DNA from: Devosia psychrophila
Lineage (GTDB): Bacteria; Pseudomonadota; Alphaproteobacteria; Rhizobiales; Devosiaceae
Direction: 5' to 3'
Assembly (NCBI RefSeq): GCF_000971275.1
Contig: NZ_LAPV01000147.1
Coordinates: 1-64,000, forward strand
DNA: 64,000 nt
The notes under the pieces were generated by a model. That model saw only the letters and a list, made by a program, of their open reading frames with translations. It was not told where the DNA came from and searched no databases. Of the stretch, positions 9,134 to 17,163 are shown piece by piece (the first letter of the stretch is position 1; each line of letters starts with the position of its first letter). The position numbers and the translations under genes are program-made.

Positions 9134-10375
9134 TTACTCGTCGGACTCGAGGATCGAAGCGTAGCGCTCGATGTAGTCATCGACAGTGATGCTGTCGTCA
9201 TCGAGGAACTCGGTGTTGAGATCCTGGAACTGCTGCTGGGTGTCGCTGGAGAGCGAAAAGTCACCGGAGGGCAGCAGACCGTTCTTGAGCATGCCAAGCG
9301 CCTTCTGCATGCAGGGGTTGGCTGCAGCCAGATCGATGTCGGTACGGATTGGCATCGAGCCCTTGACCAGGTTGAACTTCAACTGGGCTTCGGGGGAGAT
9401 CAGGATGCGAGCGAGGTCGGCCTGAGCCTGCAGAACTGCGGGGTCGGTGCCTTCAGGCAGTTTGGGGAAGTAGAAGGAGTCGCCGCCGCCGGTCAGCTTG
9501 TCGCCGAGGCCGAGAGCTGGGAGACATTCGTAGTCCTTGCCGGGTACGCCGCCAGCAACCTGAAGGTCGCCCTGGAGCCAGTCACCGTGGATATTACCGG
9601 CAGCAGTGCCTTCGAGAAGCTGATTGCCGACGTCACCAAACGACGGAACCATGGTCTCAGGCGAGATCACCTTGCGAAGCGAGTCAAGAGCCTCAGCAAC
9701 CTTGCGGAACTGCGGTCCACGAACGGCTTCGACATCCTTGTCGCGGTTGATGGCCAGGACCAGGTCGGAGCCGCCGATACCGGACATCAGGACACCGGGA
9801 ATGCCGGAGAAAGGCCAGCCGGTTGCGAGACCGAAGGGCAGGATGCCAGCTTCTTCCAGAGCAGGCCAAGATGCGACGTATTCGTTCCAATCCTTTGGAA
9901 CGGGCTGGCCGATTTTTGTGTAGGCCTTTGTCGACAGCCACAGCCAATCCCACGAGTGAATGTTCACGGGCAGGCAGTAGAGGCCACCCTCGTAGCGGCA
10001 TGGGGTCAGCAGGGATTCATCGACGTAAAAACTGTCGATGTTCATGTCGGCGACGACGTCGGTCAGATCGCGCATCAGGCCAGCCTTGATGAGCTCCTCG
10101 GCGTCACGGCCGGTGTTCATCTGGGTTGCGCCCATTGGATCGCCGCCGATGATGCGGCTGATGATGACTGGGTTGGCGCCAGTGCCCGAACCGGCAAGCG
10201 CACTATCGACCCAGGTATTGCCGGTCTGTTCTTCAAAGACCTTGGCGAATTCAGAAACGGCCGCTGCTTCGCCGGCCGACGTCCACCAGTGTGTAACCTC
10301 AAGGTCCACGGCCATGGCGGCCGTCGAGCTCATCAACGCGGTTGCCATGACGGCAGCCACTGCAAACTTCTTCAT
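9134..10375 (-). CDS. Extracellular sugar-binding protein of ABC importer
   Basis: A 413-residue periplasmic solute-binding protein (family 1). The N-terminus (MKKFAVAAVMATALMSSTAAMA) is a clear Sec signal peptide. The mature part starts VDLEVTHWWTSAGEAAAVSEF, typical of CUT1 binding proteins. The ATG at 10375 has GGAGG upstream. It is the first gene of the operon and lies next to the two LacI-type operators. The ligand is unknown; the nearby enzymes point to a sugar, sugar acid or cyclitol. Confidence 0.92.
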   Translation of the reverse strand: MKKFAVAAVMATALMSSTAAMAVDLEVTHWWTSAGEAAAVSEFAKVFEEQTGNTWVDSALAGSGTGANPVIISRIIGGDPMGATQMNTGRDAEELIKAGLMRDLTDVVADMNIDSFYVDESLLTPCRYEGGLYCLPVNIHSWDWLWLSTKAYTKIGQPVPKDWNEYVASWPALEEAGILPFGLATGWPFSGIPGVLMSGIGGSDLVLAINRDKDVEAVRGPQFRKVAEALDSLRKVISPETMVPSFGDVGNQLLEGTAAGNIHGDWLQGDLQVAGGVPGKDYECLPALGLGDKLTGGGDSFYFPKLPEGTDPAVLQAQADLARILISPEAQLKFNLVKGSMPIRTDIDLAAANPCMQKALGMLKNGLLPSGDFSLSSDTQQQFQDLNTEFLDDDSITVDDYIERYASILESDE

Positions 10376-10472
10376 AGGGTGTCCTCCCAAACGATCACTT
10401 GGAGCGATGATCGCTCCCGCGAAGCTGCCAGCCGCAAAGTTGCCTTCTGTGAGGCATCCCGAGCTGACCGCA

Positions 10473-10486
10473 TGTAATCGATTGCA
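10473..10486. promoter_or_regulatory. LacI-type operator, copy 1
   Basis: TGTAATCGATTGCA is a palindrome with one mismatched pair around the central CG, typical of LacI/PurR-family operators. It lies in the divergent region between the binding-protein gene and the lacI-type gene, 34 bases from copy 2. Confidence 0.75.
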
Positions 10487-10506
10487 TCCCTCGTTTCCGA
10501 AACCTC

Positions 10507-10520
10507 TGCAATCGATTGCA
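10507..10520. promoter_or_regulatory. LacI-type operator, copy 2
   Basis: TGCAATCGATTGCA is a perfect 14-bp palindrome around a central CG, almost identical to copy 1. Its position 85 bases before the repressor start suggests control of both the importer operon and the repressor gene itself. Confidence 0.8.
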
Positions 10521-10604
10521 TTACTTTCCTACACGTCTTGCGTGGCTGTCAATACAGATTTACATAGAATGCATAGCTGACAGCGGAAGGGGGCGCTGGC
10601 AGAC

Positions 10605-11675
10605 ATGAATTTGATCAAGAAAACGCCGACGATACAAGAAGTTGCACGTTTCTCCGGAGTATCGACTGCAACTGTGAGCCGAGCCCTTTCAAACCCTGAA
10701 AGAGTGAGCGAAAGTACTCGTTTGCGAATAAGCGAGGCGGTTCGGGTCACCGGCTACACGCCAAACCAGTCGGCGCGCTCACTGCGCCAGAAAACCGCTC
10801 GAACCATCCTCGTTGCCCTGCCCGATCTCCGCAATCCGTTCTTCTCGACCATCCTCGATTCGATCGAGCGGGAAGCCGTTTTGCGCGGCTATGGCGTGCT
10901 GATTGCCAACCGGTTTTCCGGCGACGATTCGGGCCGCAGGATGCGTGACTACTTTCTCTCCAACCGCGTTGACGGGCTGTTGCTGTTCGACGGATCGGTC
11001 GACCTGGCGCAATTGATGATGTTGACCGGCAACCCTGCCCCGGTGCCGCTGGTGGTCGCCTGCGAGGAGATCCCCACCGCGCCGTTCCACACGGTCCGGA
11101 CCGACAATCTCTACGCTGCCGAGCAGGCGACGCGTCACCTGATTGGACTTGGCCACCATGGAATCGGCCACATTCGCGGACCCGTCGGCAATGTGCTCAC
11201 GGGCGAGCGCGAGGCGGGCTACCGCAAGGCCATGGCCGATGCCGGGCTAGCAGTGCGAAGCGACTGGATATTTAAGGGAGCATTTGACATGGACGCCGGG
11301 CACGCGGCCGGGCAACTGTTCGCCGCCCTGGCCGACAGGCCAACCGCGGTGTTTGCGGCCAATGATGAGAGCGCCATCGGTTTCCTATCGGCGCTTAACC
11401 AGCATGGCATTGCCTGCCCGCGCGATGTTTCGGTAGTGGGTTTCGACGACCTCGGCATTGCCGCTCATGTGCTGCCGCCGCTGACCACGATGCGCCAGCC
11501 ACGCGAGGCCCTGGGCCGCATCGCTGCCGGAGCGTTGATCGACGTCATCGAGGGCCAGCGCCGCAGTCGCTTGCCCATGCATATGGTGCTTAGCTCCGAG
11601 CTGATCGTGCGCGGCAGCACGTCCCCGCCTGCCCACCGGGCGATCGCGCCCGAGGCAGCGGTCCAGCTGCAATAG
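10605..11675 (+). CDS. LacI family transcriptional regulator
   Basis: A 356-residue repressor. The N-terminal LacI helix-turn-helix (PTIQEVARFSGVSTATVSRA, residues 7-26) and hinge (GYTPNQSARSLR) are intact, and a periplasmic-binding-protein-like effector domain fills the rest, with the usual VVGFDDLGIAAHVLPPLTTMRQP segment. It is transcribed away from the sugar importer operon, and two palindromes fitting its DNA-binding class lie between. It most likely represses that operon until a sugar or catabolic intermediate binds. Confidence 0.93.
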   Translation: MNLIKKTPTIQEVARFSGVSTATVSRALSNPERVSESTRLRISEAVRVTGYTPNQSARSLRQKTARTILVALPDLRNPFFSTILDSIEREAVLRGYGVLIANRFSGDDSGRRMRDYFLSNRVDGLLLFDGSVDLAQLMMLTGNPAPVPLVVACEEIPTAPFHTVRTDNLYAAEQATRHLIGLGHHGIGHIRGPVGNVLTGEREAGYRKAMADAGLAVRSDWIFKGAFDMDAGHAAGQLFAALADRPTAVFAANDESAIGFLSALNQHGIACPRDVSVVGFDDLGIAAHVLPPLTTMRQPREALGRIAAGALIDVIEGQRRSRLPMHMVLSSELIVRGSTSPPAHRAIAPEAAVQLQ

Positions 11676-11731
11676 CGGCCAAAAGCCGGTTCCCTTTGCG
11701 CTGAAATGGGGTAAATGGGTTTATCTGCGTG

Positions 11732-11808
11732 GGTCCCGTAGCTCAGCTGGATAGAGCAGCAGCCTTCTAAGCTGTTGGTCACAGGTTCAAGTCCTGTCGG
11801 GATCACCA
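11732..11808 (+). tRNA. tRNA-Arg (anticodon TCT)
   Basis: A 77-base cloverleaf. The acceptor GGTCCCG pairs with CGGGATC, the D-arm region is GCTCAGCTGGATAGAGC, the anticodon loop CTTCTAA carries TCT, the T-arm has GGTTCAAGTCC, and an encoded CCA ends at 11808. It reads AGA codons. Confidence 0.97.
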
Positions 11809-12218
11809 GATTTTCGGTATCGCTGTGGCTTCAGAGGCACCGCCCGCGTGACTGAAGGGGCAGGATTATGCTCGAGGTCAACTCGTCAACCGCACCCTAC
11901 AATTGCGAATGCGTCGGCGGCTGGTCGTGTGAATCCAGTCCGCTACAACAATGCCGGTTCGTCCGATGGACCCGCTAGGTCGACGGCCAAGGCGTTGTCG
12001 CGCCACAAACTTCATCTGAGATCGTATGGGGTACGCGACCAACCGCACCACATTGCCAACGGCCAGACTGCATTCCCAGACAAGCCTTCATTTCTCGCTC
12101 AATCGCGCTGAGGCATTTGGGCAACAATCATTGCCGCATGGCTGCCAGTCATGTGGAAACGTATTGTGAAGCAGGTAAGGTAGGGGTAGTTCCGGTGCAG
12201 AATATCTAGGAGACTCAA
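11809..12218. other. Intergenic region without a supported gene
   Basis: About 410 bases between tRNA-Arg and the outer-membrane protein gene. A possible 87-codon frame on the plus strand (11848-12111) has no recognisable motif and an atypical composition, so I do not call it. I saw no copy of the tRNA 3' end that would mark an attachment site. The AGGAG before 12219 belongs to the next gene. Confidence 0.5.
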
Positions 12219-12800
12219 ATGTCCGTACGTGCACTACTCGCTGGCGCCTCGCTCGCCATTCTTGGTTCGGTTGCTGCTCAGGCCGCTGACCTCATCATCC
12301 CAACCACGCCTGCACCGATCATGGAATCGGCTGGCTTCAGCTGGGAAGGTCTCTATGCAGGCGTTCGCGCCGGCGGCCAGTTCATCGGCACCGATGCTAG
12401 CCTCTATGCTGGCTCGCCAGCTAACTCCACTGCAGGCGTCCTCGGCGCTTCGGTTGGCGTGAACTTCCTGCCAGTCGAGCCTTTCCTGCTCGGTGCTGAA
12501 GTTACCGCTGACTACATCTGGAACAACGCTGCTCCGAGCACTGGCGAGTACTTCGTCAACGTGCGCGCCGGCGCTGTCGTGACCGACTCGGTTCTGGTCT
12601 ACGCAATCGGCGGCGTCGGCACCAACAGCCGCACTGGCTTCAACCAGGGCGTCTATCAGCTCGGTGGCGGTGTTGAACTTGCAGTGACCGACTCTGTGTC
12701 GGTTCGCGGTGAAGTTGTTGGCCAGGGCGACTTTGACGGCGCTTCGGACTCGTTCTTCGAAGCCGCCAAGGCAACCGTTGGCGTTGCTTACCACTTCTAA
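12219..12800 (+). CDS. Outer-membrane beta-barrel protein (Omp25/RopB-like)
   Basis: A 193-residue protein with a signal peptide cleaved near AAQA-A (about residue 22). The mature part starts with a short proline-rich linker and WEGLYAGVRAGGQF, the usual first strand of small alphaproteobacterial porin-like barrels. It continues as alternating glycine- and aromatic-rich strands and ends in AYHF with a C-terminal phenylalanine, the outer-membrane assembly signal. AGGAG precedes the ATG, and a strong terminator follows. Codon choice is uniform, suggesting high expression. It probably serves as a structural surface protein. Confidence 0.82.
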   Translation: MSVRALLAGASLAILGSVAAQAADLIIPTTPAPIMESAGFSWEGLYAGVRAGGQFIGTDASLYAGSPANSTAGVLGASVGVNFLPVEPFLLGAEVTADYIWNNAAPSTGEYFVNVRAGAVVTDSVLVYAIGGVGTNSRTGFNQGVYQLGGGVELAVTDSVSVRGEVVGQGDFDGASDSFFEAAKATVGVAYHF

Positions 12801-12821
12801 TAACCGCTTTACGAACCGATC

Positions 12822-12853
12822 AACGGCTGCCTTCGGGCAGCCGTTTTTTTTTG
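12822..12853 (+). terminator. Rho-independent terminator
   Basis: A near-perfect stem AACGGCTGCC / GGCAGCCGTT with a short loop, followed by a run of nine or so T residues, directly after the outer-membrane protein gene. Confidence 0.93.
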
Positions 12854-12999
12854 CTTGCGATCTGGCGCCAAGCTGGAACTAGCCAAGGTCGCAGCGATAT
12901 CGAACATCATCTTGCTGCATGTGCCCGGAGGCCAGAGTAGCACTGACGCGTTGCATGGTGGGCAATCGGGACAATCGGCGTAGCCTATCTCGATCTCAC

Positions 13000-13473
13000 C
13001 TAGAAATCGAAGCCCATCTGCGAAACTGAGGCAGCCGGCCGAGCTTTACGCGCGGCATGCGCCACAGTGGTTTGCGCTGCGGTGACGGTTTCAGGCGCCG
13101 TTATCGGCGCCAGGACGGGTTTGGGGTGAGGCAGCGCGCTTGACTTCGGAACGAGCTTTTTTGCAGGTGGCTGATCTGCGGTCACCGTGTAGGAGGCTTC
13201 CGAACCGCGCATTTTGGCAAGCCAGTCTGCTATCGGCTTCAATTTTTCGGCATGTAGCGCGTAGCGGTTTTCGCGGCCGGTCTTCTTTTCGCTGATAAGC
13301 TTGGCCTGTTTCAGCACGCGCAGATGGCGTGAGATCGCCGGGCGGCTGATCTTGAATGAGCCCGCCAGCACATGCACCGGTTGTGGGCCGTCATGCAGAA
13401 TTTCCACAATCCGGCAACGGGTTGGGTCGGCCAGAGCGATGAGGATTGCGATGGGCGGCATGCTGGATTCCAT
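13000..13473 (-). CDS. ArsR-family HTH regulator with long C-terminal tail
   Basis: A 157-residue protein. Residues 5-95 form an ArsR-like winged helix: ALADPTRCRIVEILHDG, then the recognition segment FKISRPAISRHLRVLKQAKLI and the wing KKTGRENRYALH. The last 60 residues are alanine/proline-rich low complexity and end in QMGFDF. I see no CxC metal motif, so metal sensing is not indicated. The ATG at 13461 (residue 5) is an alternative start with slightly better upstream sequence. It is divergent to the hemolysin III-like gene, which it may control. Confidence 0.8.
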   Translation of the reverse strand: MESSMPPIAILIALADPTRCRIVEILHDGPQPVHVLAGSFKISRPAISRHLRVLKQAKLISEKKTGRENRYALHAEKLKPIADWLAKMRGSEASYTVTADQPPAKKLVPKSSALPHPKPVLAPITAPETVTAAQTTVAHAARKARPAASVSQMGFDF

Positions 13474-13647
13474 GGGTGCACAGGCCCATTAGTAATGCCG
13501 ACGTTACGCGTCAAGCGCGGTACGGCGCAGGCAACCGGTTATTCACCAGAAGCGTTGAGTTGAGCTTTACCGTGCCATACGATTGGCCGGTTTGTGAAAT
13601 CTATGGTCATGTTGCCCTGCCAAGCTGGGCTAAGGAGTAACACGCCG

Positions 13648-14331
13648 GTGAACGAGATAAAGACCAGCTATTCATGGTGGAGCCGCGAGCAGCGGCCGTT
13701 TACCGTCGCCGAAATGGTGGTCGACGGCATTGTCCATGTGCTTGGGCTGATCGTTGCCGTTGCGGCAGGCTCAGTCCTTCTAGCCTACGCTATTCTTGAG
13801 ACGGCGCCAGAGGCGGTCCCTGCCCTCGCGGTCTATGTGGGTTCGCTGGTCGCGGTGCTGGGTGTTTCGCTAGCCTACAACATGTGGCCGGTGTCTCCGA
13901 TCAAGATGTGGCTGGCGCGCTTCGACCAAGCCGCGATCTTCCTGTTTATTGCCGGCACGTATACGCCTTTTCTCGCGGTACTTGGTGGCACCACCTCGGG
14001 CATCGTGATGACCACTTTCGTCTGGGGCGCTTCGCTGATCGGTGTGGCCCTCAAGCTTATTGTACCGGAGCGCTTCGGGCGGCTTGCCATCGCGCTTTAC
14101 CTGGCGATCGGCTGGAGCGGGATCCTCGTGTTCCAGTCGTTGGCGCAGAGCCTGCCGTCATCCACGATGATGCTGCTGCTGGCCGGTGGCGTTACTTACT
14201 CGCTCGGTATCATCTTTCATCTCTGGGAAAAACTGAAGTTCCAGAACGCTTTATGGCACGTCTTCGTAGTCGGAGGCGCCAGCCTGCATCTTTGGGCCGT
14301 AATCGACTGCATGGTCATCCACAGGCTTTGA
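13648..14331 (+). CDS. Hemolysin III / PAQR-family membrane protein
   Basis: A 227-residue protein with seven hydrophobic segments. It starts NEIKTSYSWWSREQRPFTVAEMVVDGIVHVLG, where glutamate, aspartate and histidine match the first conserved block of the hemolysin III (YqfA/PAQR) family. The last block is IFHLWEKLKFQNALWHVFVVGGASLHLWAV, with the conserved histidines. I chose the GTG at 13648 because AGGAG lies about 10 bases upstream, while the longer frame has no such site. Family members are proposed metal-dependent membrane hydrolases acting on lipids; the true role is unclear. Confidence 0.85.
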   Translation: MNEIKTSYSWWSREQRPFTVAEMVVDGIVHVLGLIVAVAAGSVLLAYAILETAPEAVPALAVYVGSLVAVLGVSLAYNMWPVSPIKMWLARFDQAAIFLFIAGTYTPFLAVLGGTTSGIVMTTFVWGASLIGVALKLIVPERFGRLAIALYLAIGWSGILVFQSLAQSLPSSTMMLLLAGGVTYSLGIIFHLWEKLKFQNALWHVFVVGGASLHLWAVIDCMVIHRL

Positions 14332-14364
14332 ATTCGCTGATGCTGTCTGCAAATGTCGGTTCGT

Positions 14365-14420
14365 TGCGCTTCCGGTGCTCACGTACCGCTAGGTACGCTG
14401 CGCTTCGGTTCTCACAAACC
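14365..14420 (+). repeat. Short direct repeat pair with central palindrome
   Basis: TGCGCTTCCGGTGCTCACG (14365 on) recurs as TGCGCTTCGGTTCTCAC (14399 on), and between them lies the palindrome CGTACCGCTAGGTACG (14382-14397). It sits between convergent genes and looks like a dispersed intergenic element or a transcription-end structure. Confidence 0.45.
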
Positions 14421-14462
14421 AACATCTTCGACTCAGCCTGAGAAAATTGGGCCGTGCGGCGC

Positions 14463-14948
14463 CTAGTTTGCAGCCGGTACGGCGATGCGGTCATGGTCCA
14501 TCTTGTCGCCGGGCTTGAGGCCGATTTCTACCGAACGGCCGCCCGGGATTTCCAGAACGTATTGCACAGGGCCTTCAGAGGGGATGCCCGTCGGGTCGTG
14601 GGGGTGGGCGTTGACGTGCACATTCTTCACAATGCCATTGGCATCGACAAATATCATATCGAGCGGGATGAAGGTATTGCGCATCCAGAAGGAGACGTCG
14701 CGCTCGTCCTTGAAGTCGAACAGCATGCCGGCGTCTTCCGCCAGTTCGGTTACATACATCAGGCCCTTGGCGCGGGTTGCGTCAGTATCCACCACTTCCA
14801 CATTGAAGCTGTAATCGCCCGTGCCGGTATGCAAGGTCAGCCTGTTCTCATCGGCAAAAGCGGACAGCGGCGCCAGGATTGCGGCGACAGCAATTGCAAC
14901 TCCAGCGCGGCGGAGCGCTGGAGACAGACCTTGGGCGAACAGCATCAT
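14463..14948 (-). CDS. DUF192 family protein
   Basis: A 161-residue exported protein. The N-terminal hydrophobic stretch ends near LSAFADE, giving a signal peptide. The DUF192 core follows: ADTR-like DATRAKGLMYVTELAEDAGMLFDF, then SFWMRNTFIPLDMIFVDANG and the C-terminal EIPGGRSVEIGLKPGD. The family is widespread and of unknown biochemical role. I chose the ATG at 14948, 11 bases after the stop of the cold-shock gene, so the two form a likely operon, an arrangement common in this bacterial group. Confidence 0.85.
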   Translation of the reverse strand: MMLFAQGLSPALRRAGVAIAVAAILAPLSAFADENRLTLHTGTGDYSFNVEVVDTDATRAKGLMYVTELAEDAGMLFDFKDERDVSFWMRNTFIPLDMIFVDANGIVKNVHVNAHPHDPTGIPSEGPVQYVLEIPGGRSVEIGLKPGDKMDHDRIAVPAAN

Positions 14949-14959
14949 AACGGGAATTC

Positions 14960-15565
14960 CTAGTGGGAGGACGGCGCGTCGCCCCAACCATCAGGCCGGA
15001 TTTCGGCGACCATAAGGCCCTTTGGACCATTGCCGTAACGCACCAGCACATATTGTCCGGGGCGCAATTCGGTAATGCCGAAGCGGCGCAGCGTTTCCAT
15101 GTGCACGAAAATGTCCGGCGAGCCGTCGCCTTCGGAGAGAAAGCCGAAGCCACGAATGCGGTTGAACCACTTTACCTCAAGGCGAACCATTCCCGAGGTT
15201 GCCTCGACCACCACATGGGTGCGCGGTGCCGGCATCTGGGCTGGGTGGCGGGCAGTGGATTCGTCCATTGAAAGGACGCGGAAGGCTTGCAGGCCACCGG
15301 GCCGGTTGAGCGCTTCGACAACGATGCGGGCGCCCTCATAGGCGGTCTGGTAGCCGTCGCGGCGCAGGCAGGTAACATGCAGCAGAACATCGGCCATGCC
15401 ATTATCGGGCACGATGAAGCCAAAGCCCTTGCCGGCGTCGAACCACTTGATAGCGCCGGTGACCTCGATGGTGTCGAGGCCTGCATCGCCAGACGAAGCG
15501 GCCGCATCGGGGTGATCAGACACGCCCTCGCCGGTTTCGTGATCGCCAGTAAACTTGGCCCCCAT
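14960..15565 (-). CDS. Cold-shock protein with two CSD domains
   Basis: A 201-residue protein with two cold-shock domains joined by a linker. Domain 1 (about 33-98) has [18 protein letters not shown] and DVLLHV; domain 2 (about 127-192) has [18 protein letters not shown] and DIFVHM. These are the RNP1- and RNP2-like nucleic-acid-binding motifs. The acidic N-terminal 30 residues are a disordered extension. The ATG at 15565 has GGGGAAG upstream. It likely binds single-stranded RNA or DNA as a chaperone. Tandem-CSD proteins are usual in alphaproteobacteria. Confidence 0.88.
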   Translation of the reverse strand: MGAKFTGDHETGEGVSDHPDAAASSGDAGLDTIEVTGAIKWFDAGKGFGFIVPDNGMADVLLHVTCLRRDGYQTAYEGARIVVEALNRPGGLQAFRVLSMDESTARHPAQMPAPRTHVVVEATSGMVRLEVKWFNRIRGFGFLSEGDGSPDIFVHMETLRRFGITELRPGQYVLVRYGNGPKGLMVAEIRPDGWGDAPSSH

Positions 15566-15738
15566 GCTTCCCCAAAGCCCTTCGTACTCGCCTCGCCGCC
15601 GCGAGGTACTAAACAAGACAAAGCTCACTGTGGCCGATTCAAAGGCAATTGTTAAGACTTTGTTTGGAAATGCACCGGTTGCGGTGCATTGCCTGACTTG
15701 GTAGGCCTCGGACAACGCATTTGCCAAGGAGAACAGCG

Positions 15739-16155
15739 ATGAAATACCTGCACACCATGGTCCGCGTGACCAATGTCGAGGATAGCCTGCGGTTTTATTG
15801 CGAAGGTCTGGGGCTCGAAGAAGTGCGCCGGCGGGAGAGCGAACAGGGCCGGTTCACCTTGATTTTCCTGAAGGCGCCGGGCGACGAGGGTGGCGAGGTC
15901 GAGCTGACTTACAACTGGGATCCCGAGGAATATACCGCCGGGCGCAACTTTGGCCACCTGGCCTATCGCGTCGCGGATATCTACGCACTGTGCCAACATC
16001 TTAGTGACATGGGTGTCATCATCAATCGCCCACCGCGCGATGGCTACATGGCTTTCGTCCGCTCGCCCGATGGCGTCTCCATCGAGCTAATCCAGGACGG
16101 ATCGCTGCCGCCACAGGAGCCGTGGTTGTCGATGCCCAATACCGGCAAGTGGTAG
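15739..16155 (+). CDS. gloA: Glyoxalase I (lactoylglutathione lyase)
   Basis: A 138-residue single-domain VOC-fold enzyme that isomerises the hemithioacetal of methylglyoxal and glutathione to S-lactoylglutathione. The four metal ligands of the bacterial nickel-type enzyme are recognisable: His5 in YLHTMVRV, Glu in VELTYNWD, His in FGHLAYRV and Glu in SIELIQ. The ATG at 15739 has AAGGAG upstream. Length and motif order match GloA. Confidence 0.9.
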   Translation: MKYLHTMVRVTNVEDSLRFYCEGLGLEEVRRRESEQGRFTLIFLKAPGDEGGEVELTYNWDPEEYTAGRNFGHLAYRVADIYALCQHLSDMGVIINRPPRDGYMAFVRSPDGVSIELIQDGSLPPQEPWLSMPNTGKW

Positions 16156-16161
16156 CCATCG

Positions 16162-16227
16162 GTTAGCATTTTGCTAACGTTTCAGTAGCGTTTTGCTAAC
16201 CGTAGCGCTTAGCCCGCGGTTAGCAAA
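16162..16227 (+). repeat. Triple TTAGC/GCTAA motif cluster
   Basis: GTTAGCATTTTGCTAAC (16162-16178) is an inverted repeat with a 5-base loop. TAGCGTTTTGCTAACC (16186 on) and GGTTAGCAAA (16218 on) repeat its arms. It may be a weak terminator after gloA or clustered binding sites. Confidence 0.4.
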
Positions 16228-16306
16228 GCCGATCGTATTTTAGCGACTTCACAAAACGGGTCATTGTCTGTTGCCCAGGCGCAACGACGGCCAGTCGGAA
16301 GTCGCG

Positions 16307-16783
16307 ATGCATACCCCTCTCCGCTCGATAATCGCCGTCATGGTCTGCGCGCTGTCGCTGGCGGCGTGCATGCCCATGGCCATGTTCGCGAGCAGCAGTG
16401 GCGCCTCCTACTCGGGCAAGAAAAACGACTGGGGCACCTTCGTCTCGAGCCGAGAGGTCAATGCGCTCTGCCTCGCGCCCAAGCTGCGTTTCCTGATCTG
16501 GGAATTCGAGGGTCAGTTCGGCCGCAAGGTGATCATGAATTCGGGCTACCGAGACGGACAGCATAATTCAGCGGCCGGCGGCGTGGATAACTCCTATCAT
16601 ACCAAATGCATGGCGGCGGATTTCTACATCCCCGGCGTCGACAAGCAGACGCTGATCTCCTTTGCTATCAACCGCAGCAGCGCTGGTGGCGTGGGCTGTT
16701 ATCCGGGCCGCCAGTTCATCCATGTCGATGTACGCGACCGCCCACGCGGCTACAATCGTCCGGTGACATTCTCGGGCTGTTGA
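16307..16783 (+). CDS. M15-type peptidase-like lipoprotein (DUF882/YcbK-like)
   Basis: A 158-residue protein whose start carries a lipobox (SLAACMP), so it is probably lipid-anchored. The rest resembles the peptidase M15A/YcbK domain: MNSGYRDGQHNSAAGG, YHTKCMAADFYI (His and Asp zinc-site positions) and FIHVDVRDRPRGY (second His and Asp). It probably acts on peptidoglycan stem peptides as a DD- or LD-carboxypeptidase, or binds without catalysis. The ATG at 16307 has a weak GGAAG; a longer frame with upstream starts cannot be fully excluded. Confidence 0.75.
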   Translation: MHTPLRSIIAVMVCALSLAACMPMAMFASSSGASYSGKKNDWGTFVSSREVNALCLAPKLRFLIWEFEGQFGRKVIMNSGYRDGQHNSAAGGVDNSYHTKCMAADFYIPGVDKQTLISFAINRSSAGGVGCYPGRQFIHVDVRDRPRGYNRPVTFSGC

Positions 16784-16858
16784 AAAAATTGAACTATCTG
16801 TCGCAAATGGGTTGCGCGGATCAAACCGCCCCATTATACGACCCTCACAAGCGCTTAG

Positions 16859-16933
16859 GCGCCCTTCGTCTATCGGTTAGGACGGCACCCTTTCACGGTG
16901 CAGAGAGGGGTTCGACTCCCCTAGGGCGTACCA
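16859..16933 (+). tRNA. tRNA-Glu (anticodon TTC)
   Basis: A 75-base cloverleaf. The acceptor GCGCCCT pairs with AGGGCGT, the anticodon arm CACCCTTTCACGGTG carries TTC, the T-loop is GGTTCGACTCC, and the CCA is encoded. Confidence 0.96.
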
Positions 16934-16984
16934 TTCCTTCCCAGCAGGGAATGATATAAACTAAGTCTGCTAGTTCCTAGGTTC

Positions 16985-17059
16985 GCGGCCATCGTCTATC
17001 GGTCAGGACGGCACCCTCTCACGGTGCAGAGCGGGGTTCGATTCCCCGTGGCCGTACCA
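16985..17059 (+). tRNA. tRNA-Glu (anticodon CTC)
   Basis: A 75-base cloverleaf 51 bases after the first tRNA-Glu. The acceptor GCGGCCA pairs with TGGCCGT, the anticodon arm CACCCTCTCACGGTG carries CTC, and the CCA is encoded. The body is nearly identical to the TTC gene, which suggests tandem duplication. Confidence 0.96.
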
Positions 17060-17163
17060 GGAACACATTCACTCAAGTCACCTTCGTTCACGGGAGCCGA
17101 ACTTGGCTCTCTTCGAAGGCGAGTCACCCCTTGCTGGATGGCAACGGGTGACTGGTCAATGCG

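Noticed and set aside
11848-12111. Possible 87-residue plus-strand gene
   Set aside because: No recognisable motif, no clear ribosome site and an amino-acid composition typical of random GC-rich frames.
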